DNA of 64,000 nt from Diospyros lotus. Its lineage: Eukaryota; Streptophyta; Magnoliopsida; Ericales; Ebenaceae. The DNA is taken from NCBI RefSeq assembly GCF_014633365.1, contig NC_068351.1:26818366-26882365 (forward strand), in the 5' to 3' direction. Below, in pieces: positions 1 through 11,250 of this stretch (position 1 is its first letter; every line of letters begins with the position of its first letter). A model generated the notes under the pieces. It saw nothing but the letters and a program-made list of their open reading frames with translations. It did no database searches and was not told the origin of the DNA. A program made the position numbers and the translations under genes.

Positions 1-215
1 AATCCAATCAAAGGGACATGAGCTGGCTTCAACTGTTCCATCTTGTATGCCATGCCCAAGAAGGCCTGTAGATATAAAACCTTAGAGGAGCTCCCCGGGT
101 TCACGAGGATCCGTTGAAGCTCCTATTTTCCCAAATTTGCTGTGATGACTAGTGGATCATTAGAAACCGGATACCCAGGCAAGTTATTGTCCGTAAAGGA
201 GATAACGTTCCCTGG
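1..215 (-). pseudogene. Tat-like gypsy protease, N-terminal fragment
   Basis: Read right to left this stretch encodes a retropepsin-like segment: a run similar to DPLVITANLGK, then RILVNPGSSSKVLYLQAF. Tat-group proteases normally carry a catalytic DxGSS motif at this point; here the Asp position reads Asn (NPGSS), so the copy looks catalytically dead. An in-frame stop sits a few codons upstream of the motif. The rest of pol is beyond the left edge. The assignment follows from position directly downstream of gag on the same strand and from the motif. Confidence 0.6.
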
Positions 216-380
216 TCAAGCCCTCTTGACTCCACCATTTCGATGCAGATCAGAGTTTTCTCCCGACTCCTTGCCTGGCACCATCCCAGCCGCTAAAGTG
301 TGAAAAATTAAATGTTGTGGGGGACTCCCCTCCTCCTGGTGACTCTCTCTCCTGGGCGAAGTTTTGGTCTTGCGCCTTTC

Positions 381-1836
381 CTAGGATCTACCACATGTAT
401 GAGGGGGGCTCCTTGATCTCCGACGTTTACCTCTTTGTGGCTCAATATCCTTAGCTATGAACCTCCTTAGGAAACCCCGATTGATGAGCTCCTGAATCTC
501 CTCTTTCAGTTGATGGCACTCCTTCGTGTCATGTCCATGATCTCGATGGAATTGGAAATACTTGTCATTACTCCTTTTGTTAGCCGGGGCCTTCATAGGT
601 CTTGGTTTTTTCAAGTAATCCTTATTCTCAATTATAGCCAGGATCTTAGCCCGAGGGGTATTAAGCAAGGTGAACCTGACCGGACTCCATCGGGGGCCCG
701 ACCTTTCCCCCCGTCGGCCTGATTTATCTTCAGGCTTTTACTCCCTATTATGACTTTTCTTCTCTTTGTTGTCTGAGTATTCAATTCTCTTGGCCTGCAT
801 TACCTCCTCGGCATTAATGTACTTGGTGGCTCGGCTTAGGATCTCCGTGAATGTTTGGGGAGGCCTCTTAGCCAGTTACTGGGTAAAAGGGCCAGCCCTC
901 AAGGCATTCTGAAAAGCCACCATGGCAATACTCTTATCGAGATTCTCAATGCTCAATGCCTCCATATTAAATCTGGCCACAAAATCTGTTAATAACTCCC
1001 ATTGGTTTTGCTTGAGATTCACAAGGGTCATAGTTTACATTCGGTGCCTTTGGAGGGGAGCAAAATGTGCCAAGAACTTGTTTTGAAGCTGTCCGAAGTT
1101 AGCAATCGACTAGTGTGCCAGGTTGAATACCAGGCTCGTGCATGTCCTTCCAAAGTGGCCGGGAAGACTCTACACCACATAGGATCGGGTGCCGCCTAGA
1201 CCATCATGTGAGAGGCGAAGAGATTTAAGTGGTCAGCAGGGTTGTTTGTGCCTCCATATGGCTTGATGGCTGGGATTTGGAGGCGCTCCGATGGAATAAT
1301 TGCCATGATCTCCTGACTTAATGGCTGATTGGAAACAATGTCATGTGCCTCTTCCTCTCTCCATCTCAACTCTGCAACCTCCCTCTCCAAATGTCGCAAA
1401 TGCCTTACTCGCTGAGCCCCTCTGGCTCGGGCATAATCGAGACTAGAGGACTCCTCATCCTCTAAGCTCGACCTCCCATACTTGCCACGCCTAGAGGGTT
1501 CGCTCCGTCTCTTGTCCTGATAGGACTCCTTCCCAGCACAGGGGGATCCGCCACCTTGGAATTCTTTATGACTAGAGTGGCAGTCTCCTTGGTGCCGACT
1601 ATCATGGTTTGAGTGCTCCCTTTGTCTTACCTTTGGAGGCTGCTGTTGGGTCAAAAAGGTGTTGAGTAATTCCGTCAAGCATTGGAGCTATCCCTCTAAC
1701 TGGGCGACACAATCTTGTGATGGTGAGGGATTTGGGGGATGACCCTCTATGGGGCCACTCTCCGGTGGTTGGTGTTGACTTCGATCTAGGACAGGTTGGG
1801 TATTGGCAGCTCGCGGTGGATTTCTTCTTGTCACCA
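381..1836 (-). pseudogene. Tat-like gypsy gag (degraded)
   Basis: Gag encodes the capsid/nucleocapsid precursor that packages retroelement RNA in cytoplasmic particles. The probable start is the ATG complementary to 1834-1836 (MVTRRNPPRAAN...), just after the PBS. A proline- and charge-rich N-terminus is followed by a retrotransposon-gag core around 1100-800, with a run FNMEALSIENLDKSIAMVAF and the downstream ATKYINAEEVMQA motif. The C-terminal end, about 640-500, holds FHRDHGHDTKECHQLKEEI, the single Cys/His segment usual for this group. The frame is broken by several stops and at least one frameshift (near 1680, 1195 and 880), so no full Gag could be made. Recognition rests on motif recall, not a search. 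Confidence 0.75.
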
Positions 1837-1899
1837 TAACGGGGGGGAACTTGAGCTCGTCTAAGGTACTCGACGAACAAGAGCAGATAGAGCAATTGA

Positions 1900-1918
1900 C
1901 CCCACGGTGGGTGCCAAA
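1900..1918 (-). other. Primer-binding-site region of the minus Tat-like element
   Basis: On the minus strand TTTGGCACCCACCGTGGGG follows the LTR end (GTATCATCA) directly. Its position and the TGGC(A/G)CCCACCGTGGGG form match the region after the 5' LTR in Tat-type gypsy elements. The tRNA partner was not checked. Confidence 0.6.
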
Positions 1919-1948
1919 TGATGATACTTGACCGATCACCGAGGTCTG

Positions 1949-4665
1949 TGTAACGCCCCACTCCCACCTACGGGTGTTACTCACGAATAGTTAATTTACT
2001 ATTCACATGCTAGGGCTAAGATAAAGAGACGACTACATTTCAATAAGAAGCGACCTAGGTGGGAACTAGGCTTTGCCCTCCCTTCTCTCCACTTAAGGAT
2101 TCGGGAAATATCGAAACAACCCCGTGAAAATAAAACCCGAAACCTCGTAAAATGTCACCCCTTCTCAAGCTCTTAATGAGGAGCTAATGATGACTTCCCA
2201 GGATTAGACAAAATAAGCTAACTCATTTGCTTAATATAAATTATGGCATAAGGCCTTAATTTTAAGGAAATAAATTTTTGGCCCAATTATTAACCCATTT
2301 TTCTCACTTCCAAATCCTTAAGAACATATTTGGGTTAATATTTCTTTGGAAAAATTTAATAAAATTTCCTTATCAAATCCCCATTGATTTTCCTTTTTAT
2401 TTATTTCAAAAATACCTTAAATTCCCAATCCTTAGGAAATAAATTTTTGAAATTCAAACATCAAGCTTCCTCAACCATTTTTCAAAATTCAAGGAAAATA
2501 CTCCCTTATTTATTTTCCAAAATATAGGAATTTTCTCACAAATGCCTCAAAATTTATATTAATTTAATAATTAATTTAGAGGCTTAAATACTCATTTATC
2601 TATTTATTAATACATAATTTTATTTCAAAAATTCTCCAAATATCATATATAATTAAATAAATAGAAAAAAATAATAAAAAAAAGTCTCAAACAGCAGTAG
2701 GAGGGGTGGGCAGCGGCAGCCCAGGCGCGCCGCAGCGCGCGGGCCGCGCGTCCTGGCGCCCAGCACACTGTCACCAACCTTTTTAATAAAAAAAAATAAT
2801 TTTTTTTTTAAACCAAATTTTTTAGAATGCTTATATACCTCAAATGCCTTCCAAAACATCTAAATTTTCCACCATTCATCCACATTAAGCATTCATACAT
2901 ATTTAATTAAAATACATACATCAACATCCATTAAATCAACAAAATACATCCAACTTCACATGCATTCCTCTTGCTCCATTACCTTCAACCTTCCAAAATT
3001 CTCTTTTCCTTAGAAGATTTCCCACCTACATAGAGGTCAAAGGATCTTATGAGCCAATGCTCAGTAAGGGTGCTATGCAAAAGTAAATGTAACATGAGAA
3101 ATAAACATGTAACGCAAATGTAATGCATATAATGGGTAGTCCTCCATGCCCTCATAACCACATAGGTTAAGGCACCAACTAACCCCTCCCTTATCACTAG
3201 TCCTCCGTCTAGCCATAGGTCCACTAGAACACAAAACATTCAAATATGACCATTACATGCAACTCATACAAAACAATTACAAATGCAAGCAAACCCCACC
3301 ACTTGGGGTCATCCCTTACCTCTTTATCCTTGAAACTTCAAGACTTCACTTGCCAAGACTCTCTCTTTGGCTTTCAACCACCTTAAGAAAAGAATTCTTA
3401 AAGCATTAAAGATCTTGAAGACTAGAGAAATGAAAGGAGAATGAAGACTTTCTTTCTTTCTAGAAGAGATTTAAATCAAGGCTTACCTTTCTCTCCTTTG
3501 GAAGCTCACAAGGGAACTCTCATTTGTTCTCTAATTTCTTCCACCAAGCAAAACCTCCTCTTAGAGATTTCTCTTCCTTTATATATTAAGTCTTGACATC
3601 TCACAAGTTCAAGACTAATTTCTAGCCCTTGATCAATCTTTTGAAGAATAAATCCCTATCCTTGAAACTAGCACAATCCTTGTGCTTTTGATAACTTAAT
3701 CCTGGCCTTTGATTTTAAGGGAACCCATCTCTACTCTCTAGAGAAACACAATCCTTGCCATCTAGCCTCTTTAAATCTCCACCCTTGATGATAAACTAGT
3801 GACTACATCTCCATCATCCATTCTTTTATTAGGCTTATTAGATATTTATTTAATTTTCAAATTTGGCAATCCATGCCACTTTCAAGAATCAATTGTAGCC
3901 ATTAGATCTTGATCCTTTCCAAGCTAAATCCTCCACCATTGGATCAAATCTCCAATTTTCAAAATTAAGAAATAATGACTAATTTCAAGATTGACTATTT
4001 TCCCCATTTCTCATTTAATTTAAATCCCATAAATTTTCAAGCATTTAATGGAGACTAATATCTTTTTCTTTTTGATTTAATTTAAATTGCTCTTGAAAGA
4101 CATAATTCCCTTTAATTTGGCATTTAATTTAATCCACTATTTTCCCACATAAATGCATGACTAATTTCCATTTAATATGAAATTTCTTTAATTCTCACCA
4201 TAATGACTCTCATTTATTGCTTGAGAGACTAATTTCCTTTTTTTTTTTTGAATTTCTTTTAATCCCACTCTTGCTTCATAAGATTATGCCAAGTGTCCCA
4301 CTTACACTTAATCAAACAATTTCTTAATCCCATATTTAATTAAATCCCTTTCCATGAGATCTTGCCAAGTGTCACCAATCTACCTTACTTGGCTTCCATT
4401 TTAATTCCTAATTATCCATGCATTTTCCCATGCATTTAAACAAGAATTAAATTCTCCCAAAATCGATTCTCTAATATATAATTATTTTCTCCACAAAAAA
4501 TAATTTACCTTTTATGGGACGAGACTCCAAATTATCGTTTTGCCCTTCTTAAGGCATCCTATATATATGTGCCTTCTCTTTGATTCAAGGGCAATTTTGG
4601 AAATTTTCATACATCATTATTCCCTTTAATCGATAATTTTATCATGACTCATCAAGGGTATTACA
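1949..4665 (-). mobile_element. Solo LTR, chromovirus-like family A (2717 bp)
   Basis: A complete LTR with no internal region. It begins TGTAACGCCCCACTCCC and ends AAGGGTATTACA, and is flanked by a perfect 5-bp target duplication GTCTG (1944-1948 and 4666-4670). The functional orientation is minus: related LTRs at 41291-53075 have their PBS on the side of the TGTAACGCC end. It probably formed by recombination between the two LTRs of a full element. A GC-rich block lies at about 2697-2770 inside otherwise AT-rich sequence. Open frames inside (2653-2859, 2985-3239) have no recognisable protein features. Confidence 0.9.
2697..2770. other. GC-rich block inside solo LTR
   Basis: About 75 bp of G/C-dominated sequence with repeated GCGCG and GGGCCGCGCG elements, set between poly-A/T-rich flanks. 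Its right end reads CCAGCACACTG, a string also found at the end of the larger block at 51135-51325 in the related LTR. It is therefore a family feature of variable length, not a gene. Confidence 0.7.
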
Positions 4666-4670
4666 GTCTG

Positions 4671-5028
4671 CCTCAAAGCAAGTACTTGCAAGGGCGGGGC
4701 TTTAATCCCCCTAGAGGACTCCAACGCTCAAGTCAGTAGAAGAAGATACCCAAAATGGAAAGTCACTTAGTAGTCAGATACCCATACCCATATAAGTTGA
4801 CCTCTATTTAAAGATGGCGTAGAGCTTACTCTGAAGAGATAGGATAACCTTTGAAAAAGATGTTGGAGAGAATCTTGGTTGACCTGGTCACTCTCGTTCA
4901 AAATCAAATATGGGATGAAGATCTGGAAGACACGTGGCGCTTCCTGAGACAGGCACGTGGTGGCACCAGGCTGGTAGTCTCTGAGGGTAGTATAGTAAAT
5001 TTGCCGTTAGTAAAATATCCCCTCACCA
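4671..5028 (-). repeat. LTR of minus Tat-like element (larger part)
   Basis: This is the upstream part of the 5' LTR of the minus-strand element, beginning TGGTGAGGGG on the minus strand. Its last 30 bases lie at 1919-1948, beyond the solo LTR insertion. The GTCTG duplicated at both insertion borders shows the two pieces were once continuous. The 72-codon open frame at 4851-5069 spans the LTR border and is treated as chance. Confidence 0.6.
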
Positions 5029-5548
5029 ACCATGATGAAAGAAATGGCACTGGTAGTCAGTGTACATAAGAAAGAAACAAAGGTTTATTTATTTCTTAGT
5101 ATAGGAACACAAGTAGTTTGTAACAATCAGTATGGTTTGCTGGCAGCTAAGGTAAGCACCTGAAGACTAACTAATTTTTGTGTGAAGATTGCATATGATA
5201 CAGTCCCAATATATATATATATTTTAATTAATTTATTTGTTTCCCTTTTTGAATTAGTGTCAGTTGAATAAGTCTGCCATATATTTAGGAATAGTTAGTT
5301 ATGGTTGAACTGTGTTATGAGTTGTAAAATTGTGGATTCTGCTTTGCTATTTAGTAGGGAGATAGTTGTAAGCTAGATATTATATATTCCTTGTTGCAAT
5401 GAAAATCAACATGAGAATTATTTTTGCAACAACAATTTGATTTGAACATTGAAGGTTTCTACTCCCTTTAATGAGTTGAAAATCTATGATTTTTCTCTCA
5501 ACTCAAAATAAGAGGAGAAAAGAGTATTGCCTCCATGACTGTACCAAA
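5029..5548 (+). repeat. Probable 5' LTR of a degraded element (element H)
   Basis: The first ~100 bp (ACCATGATGAAAGAAATGGC onwards) recur at 12022-12125, in the same orientation and with few differences. The block ends just before a PBS-like TGGTATCAGAGC at 5550. This fits a 5' LTR / 3' LTR pair of one element whose right LTR is cut short by the next repeat. Exact ends are uncertain: the start may be the TG at 5033 or 5035. The sequence includes a short TA microsatellite near 5211-5222. Confidence 0.45.
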
Positions 5549-5549
5549 G

Positions 5550-5561
5550 TGGTATCAGAGC
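5550..5561 (+). other. Primer-binding site, initiator-Met tRNA type
   Basis: TGGTATCAGAGC, the standard plant retroelement PBS complementary to the 3' end of initiator methionine tRNA, lies directly after the probable LTR and just before the ATG of a gag-like frame. Confidence 0.7.
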
Positions 5562-5762
5562 ATGGCCATCGAGCAGCGGGGGGAAAACTTGGAGAAGATC
5601 ATGGAAACAGTTGCTGGGGATGGAGAGCTCTTACAAAAGCTGGCAGAGACACTCAAAAAGCTTAGCAATTGGGTTGAAGAAATTGCCAACCATACTGAAG
5701 ATGCTACTAACCATCCTAGTGTATCAGCTGCTGACTATCCTAGTGCATCAAATAGTACGCCA
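5562..5762 (+). pseudogene. gag-like N-terminal fragment of element H
   Basis: An open stretch starts at the ATG at 5562, with MAIEQRGENLEKIMETVAG followed by charged, helix-prone residues (LLQKLAETLKKLSNWVEEI). A short N-terminal coiled-coil-like region straight after the PBS is usual for gypsy Gag proteins, but no capsid core or zinc knuckle is present. Coding stops being plausible at 5763, where an LTR-like sequence starts, so only about 67 codons survive. Lineage cannot be told. Confidence 0.4.
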
Positions 5763-6447
5763 TGTAACGACTCGTTAGTAGGTCTAGGCGTTTATGGATA
5801 TTTTGATGTAGGAATTAAATTTTTTATTTTATTAATTAGAGGTTGGAAATATTATTTTGTGTTGGGGAAAAGTCTAATTGAATTGGACTATTAATTTTGG
5901 CTTAAGCCCATGTGTGGGATAGTATATTTATGCTTTTGTAATGAAGTGGGTTGAGGCCATTGGGCTTAAAACGAATTAAATATGTGTGTGTGTTATTTTA
6001 TTTGAGGCCTAAGATGGAAGTGGGCCATTTTGTTTAATTGGCTTTGATAGGGGATAGAGCCATGCATATAAATGTGGGTTTTGTTTAAATGGGCCAAAAT
6101 ATTTTGTGATTATAAAAAGACAAATTAATGGGAATGTTAATTCATGAAAATATGCAATGTGAGAAAAGTCCAAGTTGATGAAAATTATGTGGAAAGGTTA
6201 AAGAAAAATAAAGTTGAAAAGTCAATGGGAGATTAAGTATAGTGGAAGAGTTAAGGCAATAGAAGTGAAGAAGGTTGAAAAGTCAAGGGTTTAGAAATGT
6301 TGAAAAGTCAAAATGTGTGGGCTTAATTGGGTTGGGGCTGCCTAATTCAATATGTATATGTATATGTAAATTATGATGATAAGTGATTTGAACAAAGTAG
6401 AAATGGAAAATGCAAAATAGCATGGGCTTTGTTCATGTGATGTGTGT

Positions 6448-7796
6448 TGATCGGGCTGTCGAACACCGATAGATTAGATGAATAATGATTTTGATTTGCA
6501 GCAAGGGTGCAACCTAAAGTCGTCTCCCAACGAACCTCAAACGGATCTGTCAAAACAAGACTAAACGGAGGGGGGATTTTGGTGAAAAAAAACAGAAAAC
6601 AAAATAAACACGAAGACAGTAAACCGAGATGCAACCGGTTGCAACCTTTCCTCCCTACCCGAGTATCATCATCCACCATATAAAGAACCTATTTATCTTT
6701 AATCCCCAGATCAAACAAAAATGCTTGACAATCGCCGAAGACTAAATCGAAACTAATATAAAAATCACAGAATATCTTCTTGATCAATATACAAGTTTCA
6801 ATTTCTTTTAGCACACAGATCTGAAACCGACATGAACAATCGCCCACTAAGTTTATTTTATTTCTTGCAACCAATACCCCAATCGAGCCTATTAGTCAAA
6901 TCTACCCAAGCATCATGCATGCATTCATACGATCGCATAAAATACATACACGCTTGAGAAGAAGCAAAGAAACAAAACCATAAGATTAAAGATGAAAACA
7001 GATAATACAAAAACGTCCAAAGATTCAAACCAGGTAAGGAGTATGGCATGCAACCGGTTACAAAATCCTTAGCCTTCCATCTTGACAAGAACAATGGAGA
7101 AAAAGGAAAATAGGCTACTGTTCACGTGAGAAAAAAATCCCCCCAAAATCGGCCACTTAATGTGCTTAAATAGAGCTTAGGGAAGAAACCCTAGGTTACC
7201 GCCACTTCACAGCCGATTTCTAATAGGATAACGTGCGTTCTGGGCTTCGGCCCCTTCATAAAAATTGTGCATCAGGAAGATTAGATGAATTTGGGATTTT
7301 AAATCACTTGATTTGGACATCATAAGCTCAAGTTATGGCCTTTTAAAGATTCCATGTTTGTGTAGAATTCTAATCCAATTAGGATTTGGCCCAACTTTTC
7401 GGCCCTAACTTGAAGCAATATTTGGAGGCCCAAACGAACTCGGATTTTCACAAATCATACCATTCTAGAAAGACCAAGAAGTCCTCTACAATATCTCTGA
7501 AGACATCATTCACGTTTTGGGATTATAACTTGGCCAAAAACTCGAAAGAAGCACAGAAGGTCAAATCTATGAGCACACTTTTGCTTCTTTGTCTCCAATC
7601 TCCTTGTTTCCCTTCTTGCCATCAAAATTCCTCATGACCCAGGAAGCCCTAATCTGTCCAAAATAAGATAAAATAGTGTGAAGCCCAATTCCTATAAAAT
7701 AAAATAAAACAAAATCAAGATGAATAAAATGACACAACTAACGTGCAAAAAGACTAAATATGAGGGCTAAATAATATGAAAATATGCGCTCTATCA
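6448..7796 (-). repeat. 3' LTR of Athila-like element
   Basis: Starts TGATCGGGCTGTCG and ends GCGCTCTATCA on the plus strand. It is near-identical to 9902-11250. Short open frames present in both copies (for example 6689-6874 and 10144-10329 on the minus strand) are conserved only because the LTRs are copies; they have no protein signature. Confidence 0.9.
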
Positions 7797-7812
7797 AATT
7801 CCCCCACACTTA
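7797..7812 (-). other. Polypurine tract of Athila-like element
   Basis: On the minus strand AGTGTGGGGGAATT lies immediately before the LTR start TGATAGAGCG. It serves as primer for plus-strand DNA synthesis and fixes the element's orientation. Confidence 0.8.
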
Positions 7813-8287
7813 GACTTTTGCACTCTTGGGCAAAACACTAGACACTAACACTCAATAACAAAATGGATGTGAAAAATGCAAAATGAGAGGCACGGCAAGT
7901 TTTATAGGAATTCAACACTCAAAGATCATCTTTCTTACACTTCCCAGACAAACAAGTAGCATGGCAATTTTACTTGGCAAGATAAGTCAAAATAAGCAGA
8001 CCCTCATAGAATAAGAATATGCTCTCAAGTTCCTCAAATGCTATGCCTCACTCCACTCAATCACAATTCCACTACCAGATATGCTCATCTTCTAAATCTC
8101 CACTCTCAATGCTTTTTGCATGCAAATCAAAAGGACTTTTATTCATGGCTCTGAAAAGGATAGGAAGATAACAATGAAAAGTAAAGTAAACCTTAGGAAG
8201 AAAACATTCAAGACAACCCAAGATCAATGAAGAACTATTAAGAAAGCAGAAAATAGACACAAATTTTTTTTTTATTTTGAAAGGTGG

Positions 8288-8380
8288 GTGCGTTTTACGC
8301 TCCATCTCACCTTGGCGAGTGCGTTTTACGCTCCATCTCACCTTGGCGAGTGCGTTTTACGCTCCATCTCGCCTTGGCCT
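8288..8380. repeat. Three 31-bp tandem repeats
   Basis: GTGCGTTTTACGCTCCATCT plus eleven further bases is repeated at 8288, 8319 and 8350. The copies are almost perfect (CTCACC versus CTCGCC in the last). They lie in the 3' untranslated part of the Athila-like element, between the integrase remnant and the PPT. Each copy carries a small inverted repeat GCGTTTTACGC. Confidence 0.9.
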
Positions 8381-8939
8381 TTGGCCTTTCTATCTATTTT
8401 TCTTTTTGATTCCAAAGGACTTGCTTAATATGTTGCCATAATCAAGGGATGCAATGAATGTTCTTCAACCTAAAGAAGGGGAAAGACATTTTTTTTTTTT
8501 TTTTGGAAAAATTGCGAGTAAAATGAAAGAATGCCTTAATCATCTTTTCACATGCACGAGCACTGATAGCTTCAATAAAGATTCAAAACAAGCTCTGGAG
8601 TGATACCCATAATTAGTGAATGCACGCATATCATAAGAAATAACAAGCATGAGCACAAATATCCTCACAAAGACTACCTCAATCAACGCACCAAGCCAAA
8701 CTCATTGCCAATTTACTTGAGAGCCCAAAAAGATAAGATCGACTTTCTAATCATGCCAAATTCTTTCAAACTCAATTTGCCTCATTTTGCCAAAAATCTT
8801 TTTTTTTTTTTTTTTTTGAAAAGAAACTTCTATTCTAAAACTCCCCCCCACACTCAAACATTACATTGTCCTCAATGTAAGCATGCAGCAAGAATCAGGT
8901 ATAGGACAAGTAAGAAAAGTAAGGAGAGAGAAACAGCCT

Positions 8940-9295
8940 GGTGGTATCAAGTCGGAGGAAGGTCCAAGAGAGATAGCTCCTCCATTGTGTGTTCTGTAAA
9001 GCCCTCGTAGAAATGTTTAAGCCTCTACCCATTAACTGTGAATTTCTTCGTAGTCGACCCGTCCATGATCTCAACTACACCATAGGGAGAAACATGAGTA
9101 ACCACAAAAGGACCAACCCATCAAGAACGCAACTTACCAGGCATCAGCTTTAGGCGTGAATTGTAGAGGAGGACTTTATTACCAACGTTGAACTCCTTCT
9201 TGGCAATCAATTTGTCGTGTGCAGCTTTGGTCTTTTCCTTGTAGATCCTGGAGTTCTCATATGCCTCTAACCTCAATTCCTCAAGTCATGCATTA
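8940..9295 (-). pseudogene. Athila-type integrase, C-terminal remnant
   Basis: On the minus strand the sequence encodes [20 protein letters not shown], then a [20 protein letters not shown] run, [19 protein letters not shown] and THVSPYGVVEI. This is the chromatin- and DNA-binding C-terminal region of Athila/gypsy integrases, downstream of the catalytic core, which is absent. A stop follows the KKFTVNG segment, with a little more homologous sequence (RLKHFYEGF) after it. The zinc finger, DDE core, RT, RNase H, protease and gag are all missing between this remnant and the PBS, so the internal region has lost about 8 kb relative to a full Athila element. Confidence 0.8.
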
Positions 9296-9880
9296 AGTAT
9301 CAACAAGAACAAAAACAAAACAAAACACACAAGGAAAAATCACATAAACACACCAAGAAAACACAAAATGGCCCAAAAAATGGTCTAAACGTTGGATTTT
9401 GGCCAAAATACGCCCTCCTCACTGCATAGCAGTGACTATTTCTTCCCACACCCCCATTCCTATGGAAACAAAAATCAGGGCATTCCGAGATAGTCGTCGG
9501 CAGTGAATAGTGCTGGTTATGGCAAAAATAGAAAACAAGAAAACTGAGAACAGAAAAGAAAAGAAGAACAAAGAAAACCGAAAAGGATGAACAAATAAAT
9601 AAGAGAAACCAAAGAGAAAAACACAAAGAAGCAACAAAAGAAAGTAACAAAGAATGAAAGAGAATTAAAAAGAAACCAAAGATAGAAAACAAATCTTGTT
9701 ATGGCAGAACAGATTGACGGTTCTTCTATATTGTGTCGCACAACTGATCACCTAAAAAGAAACCAGAAACAAAAAAAAAAAAAATGAAAGTTAGTAATAT
9801 TAGAAGAAAATCAGTGAAGGAAAAAAGGAAAAGGGTTAGAAATTAGTATCATGTTATGACAGAAATAGTTTTGACGGTTC
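9296..9880. other. Non-coding A-rich leader of Athila-like element
   Basis: About 585 bp between the PBS and the integrase remnant. The plus strand is strongly A-rich (many AAAAC/AAGAA runs), so the minus-strand leader is pyrimidine-rich. Similar short strings recur: ATGGCAAAAATAG (about 9518), ATGGCAGAACAGATTGACGG (about 9701) and ATGACAGAAATAGTTTTGAC (about 9857), suggesting old internal duplication. The open frames at 9300-9741 are low-complexity Phe/Leu-rich products and not considered genes. Confidence 0.6.
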
Positions 9881-9901
9881 CCCGGCAACGGCGCCAAAAT
9901 C
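9881..9901 (-). other. Athila-type primer-binding site
   Basis: Minus-strand TTTGGCGCCGTTGCCGGGGA starts within one to three bases of the LTR end (9902). This is the classic PBS region of Athila elements. Confidence 0.85.
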
Positions 9902-11250
9902 TGATCGGGTTGTCGAACACCGATAGATTAGATGAATAATGATTTTGATTTGCAGCAAGGGTGCAACCCAAAGTCGTCTCCCAACGAACCTCAAACGGAT
10001 CTGTCAAAACAAGACTAAACGGAGGGGGGGTTTTGGTGAAAAAAAAACAGAAAACAAAATAAACACGAAGACAGTAAACCGAGATGCAACCGGTTGCAAC
10101 CTTTCCTCCCTACCCGGGTATCATCATCCACCATATAAAGAACCTATTTATCTTTAATCCCCAGATCAAACAAAAATGCTTGACAATCGCCGAAGACTAA
10201 ATCGAAACTAATATAAAAATCACAGAAGATCTTCTTGATCAATATACAAGTTTCAATTTCTTTTAGCACACAGATCTGAAACCGACATGAACAATCGCCC
10301 ACTAAGTTTATTTTATTTCTTGCAACCAATACCCCAATCGAGCCTATTAGTCAAATCTGCCCAAGCATCATGCATGCATTCATACGATTGCATAAAATAC
10401 ATACACGCTTGAGAAGAAGCAAAGAAACAAAACCATAAGATTAAAGATGAAAACAGATATACAAAAACGTCCAAAGATTCAAACCAGGTAAGGAGTATGG
10501 CATGCAACCGGTTACAAAATCCTTAGCCTTCCATCTTGACAAGAACAATGGAGAAAAAGGAAAATAGGCTACTGTTCACGTGAGAAAAAAATCCCCCCAA
10601 AATCGGCCACTTAATGTGCTTAAATAGAGCTTAGGGAGGAAACCCTAGGTTACCGCCACTTCACAGCCGATTTCTAATAGGATAATGTGCGTTATGGGCA
10701 TGGGCCCCTTCATAAAAATTGTGCATCAGGAAGAGTAGATGAATTTGGGCTTTTAAATCACTTGATTTAGACATCAGAATCTCAAGTTATGGCCTTTTAA
10801 TGATTCCATGTTTGTGCAGAATTCTAATCCAATTAGGATTTGGCCCAGCTTTTCGGCCCTAACTTGAAGCAATATTTGGAGGCCCAAACGAACTCGGATT
10901 TTCACAAATCATACCATTATGGAAAGCCCAAGAAGTCCTCTACAATATCTATGAAGATATCATTCACGTTCTGGGATTATAACTTGGCCAAAAACTCGAA
11001 AGAAGCACAGAAGGTCAAATCTGTGAGCACACTTTTGCTTCTTTGTCTCCAATCTCCTTGTTTCCCTTCTTGCCATCAAAATTCATCATGACCCAGGAAG
11101 CCCTAATCTGTCCAAAATAAGATAAAATAGTGTGAAGCCCAATTCCTATAAAATAAAATAAAACAAAATCAAGATGAATAAAATGACACAACTAACGTGC
11201 AAAAAGACTAAATATGAGGGCTAAATAATATGAAAATATGCGCTCTATCA
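9902..11250 (-). repeat. 5' LTR of Athila-like element
   Basis: TGATCGGGTTGTCG ... GCGCTCTATCA, 1349 bp, equal in length to the left LTR and almost the same in sequence. It adjoins the PBS, so it is the 5' LTR of this minus-strand element. Confidence 0.9.

Larger units (their letters stand above)
1..5028 (-). mobile_element. Ty3/gypsy Tat-like element, minus strand, 5' part only
   Basis: This is the 5' portion of a Tat-like Ty3/gypsy retrotransposon read right to left: LTR (4671-5028 plus 1919-1948, split by a solo LTR), PBS-like stretch, gag, and the start of the protease running off the left edge. The leader TTTGGCACCCACCGTGGGG next to the LTR is typical in form for Tat-group elements. Removing the 1949-4665 insertion and one GTCTG copy gives an LTR of about 388 bp with TG...CA ends. 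Its right end (5028) is placed where a sequence repeated at 12022 begins, so it is certain only to a few bases. The rest of pol and the 3' LTR lie outside the window. Confidence 0.75.
6448..11250 (-). mobile_element. Athila-like Ty3/gypsy element, non-autonomous, complete ends
   Basis: Two LTRs of equal length (1349 bp each) flank about 2.1 kb. The element is bordered by a perfect 5-bp target duplication TGTGT (6443-6447 and 11251-11255). On the minus strand the order is LTR (11250-9902), PBS TTTGGCGCCGTTGCCGGGGA, a leader, a remnant of integrase, a polypurine tract GTGTGGGGGAATT, and LTR (7796-6448). Athila PBS and PPT sequences of this form are well known. Nearly all gag and pol are missing, so it could move only with help. 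The LTRs differ at a small number of sites by eye, indicating a fairly recent insertion. Confidence 0.9.

Noticed and set aside
5550..5561. TGGTATCAGAGC strings (also at 16293, 25695, 50370, 59997) as tRNA genes
   Set aside because: Only the 3'-end complement is present, each directly next to an LTR. They are primer-binding sites; no cloverleaf or A/B boxes were seen.
6371..6874. Short minus-strand frames repeated at 10144-10507
   Set aside because: They are duplicated only because they lie in the two LTR copies of the Athila-like element.
9300..9741. Phe/Leu-rich minus-strand frames looking like membrane proteins
   Set aside because: They translate an A-rich plus strand (poly-K/N in one direction, poly-F/L in the other) in the Athila leader; low complexity only.
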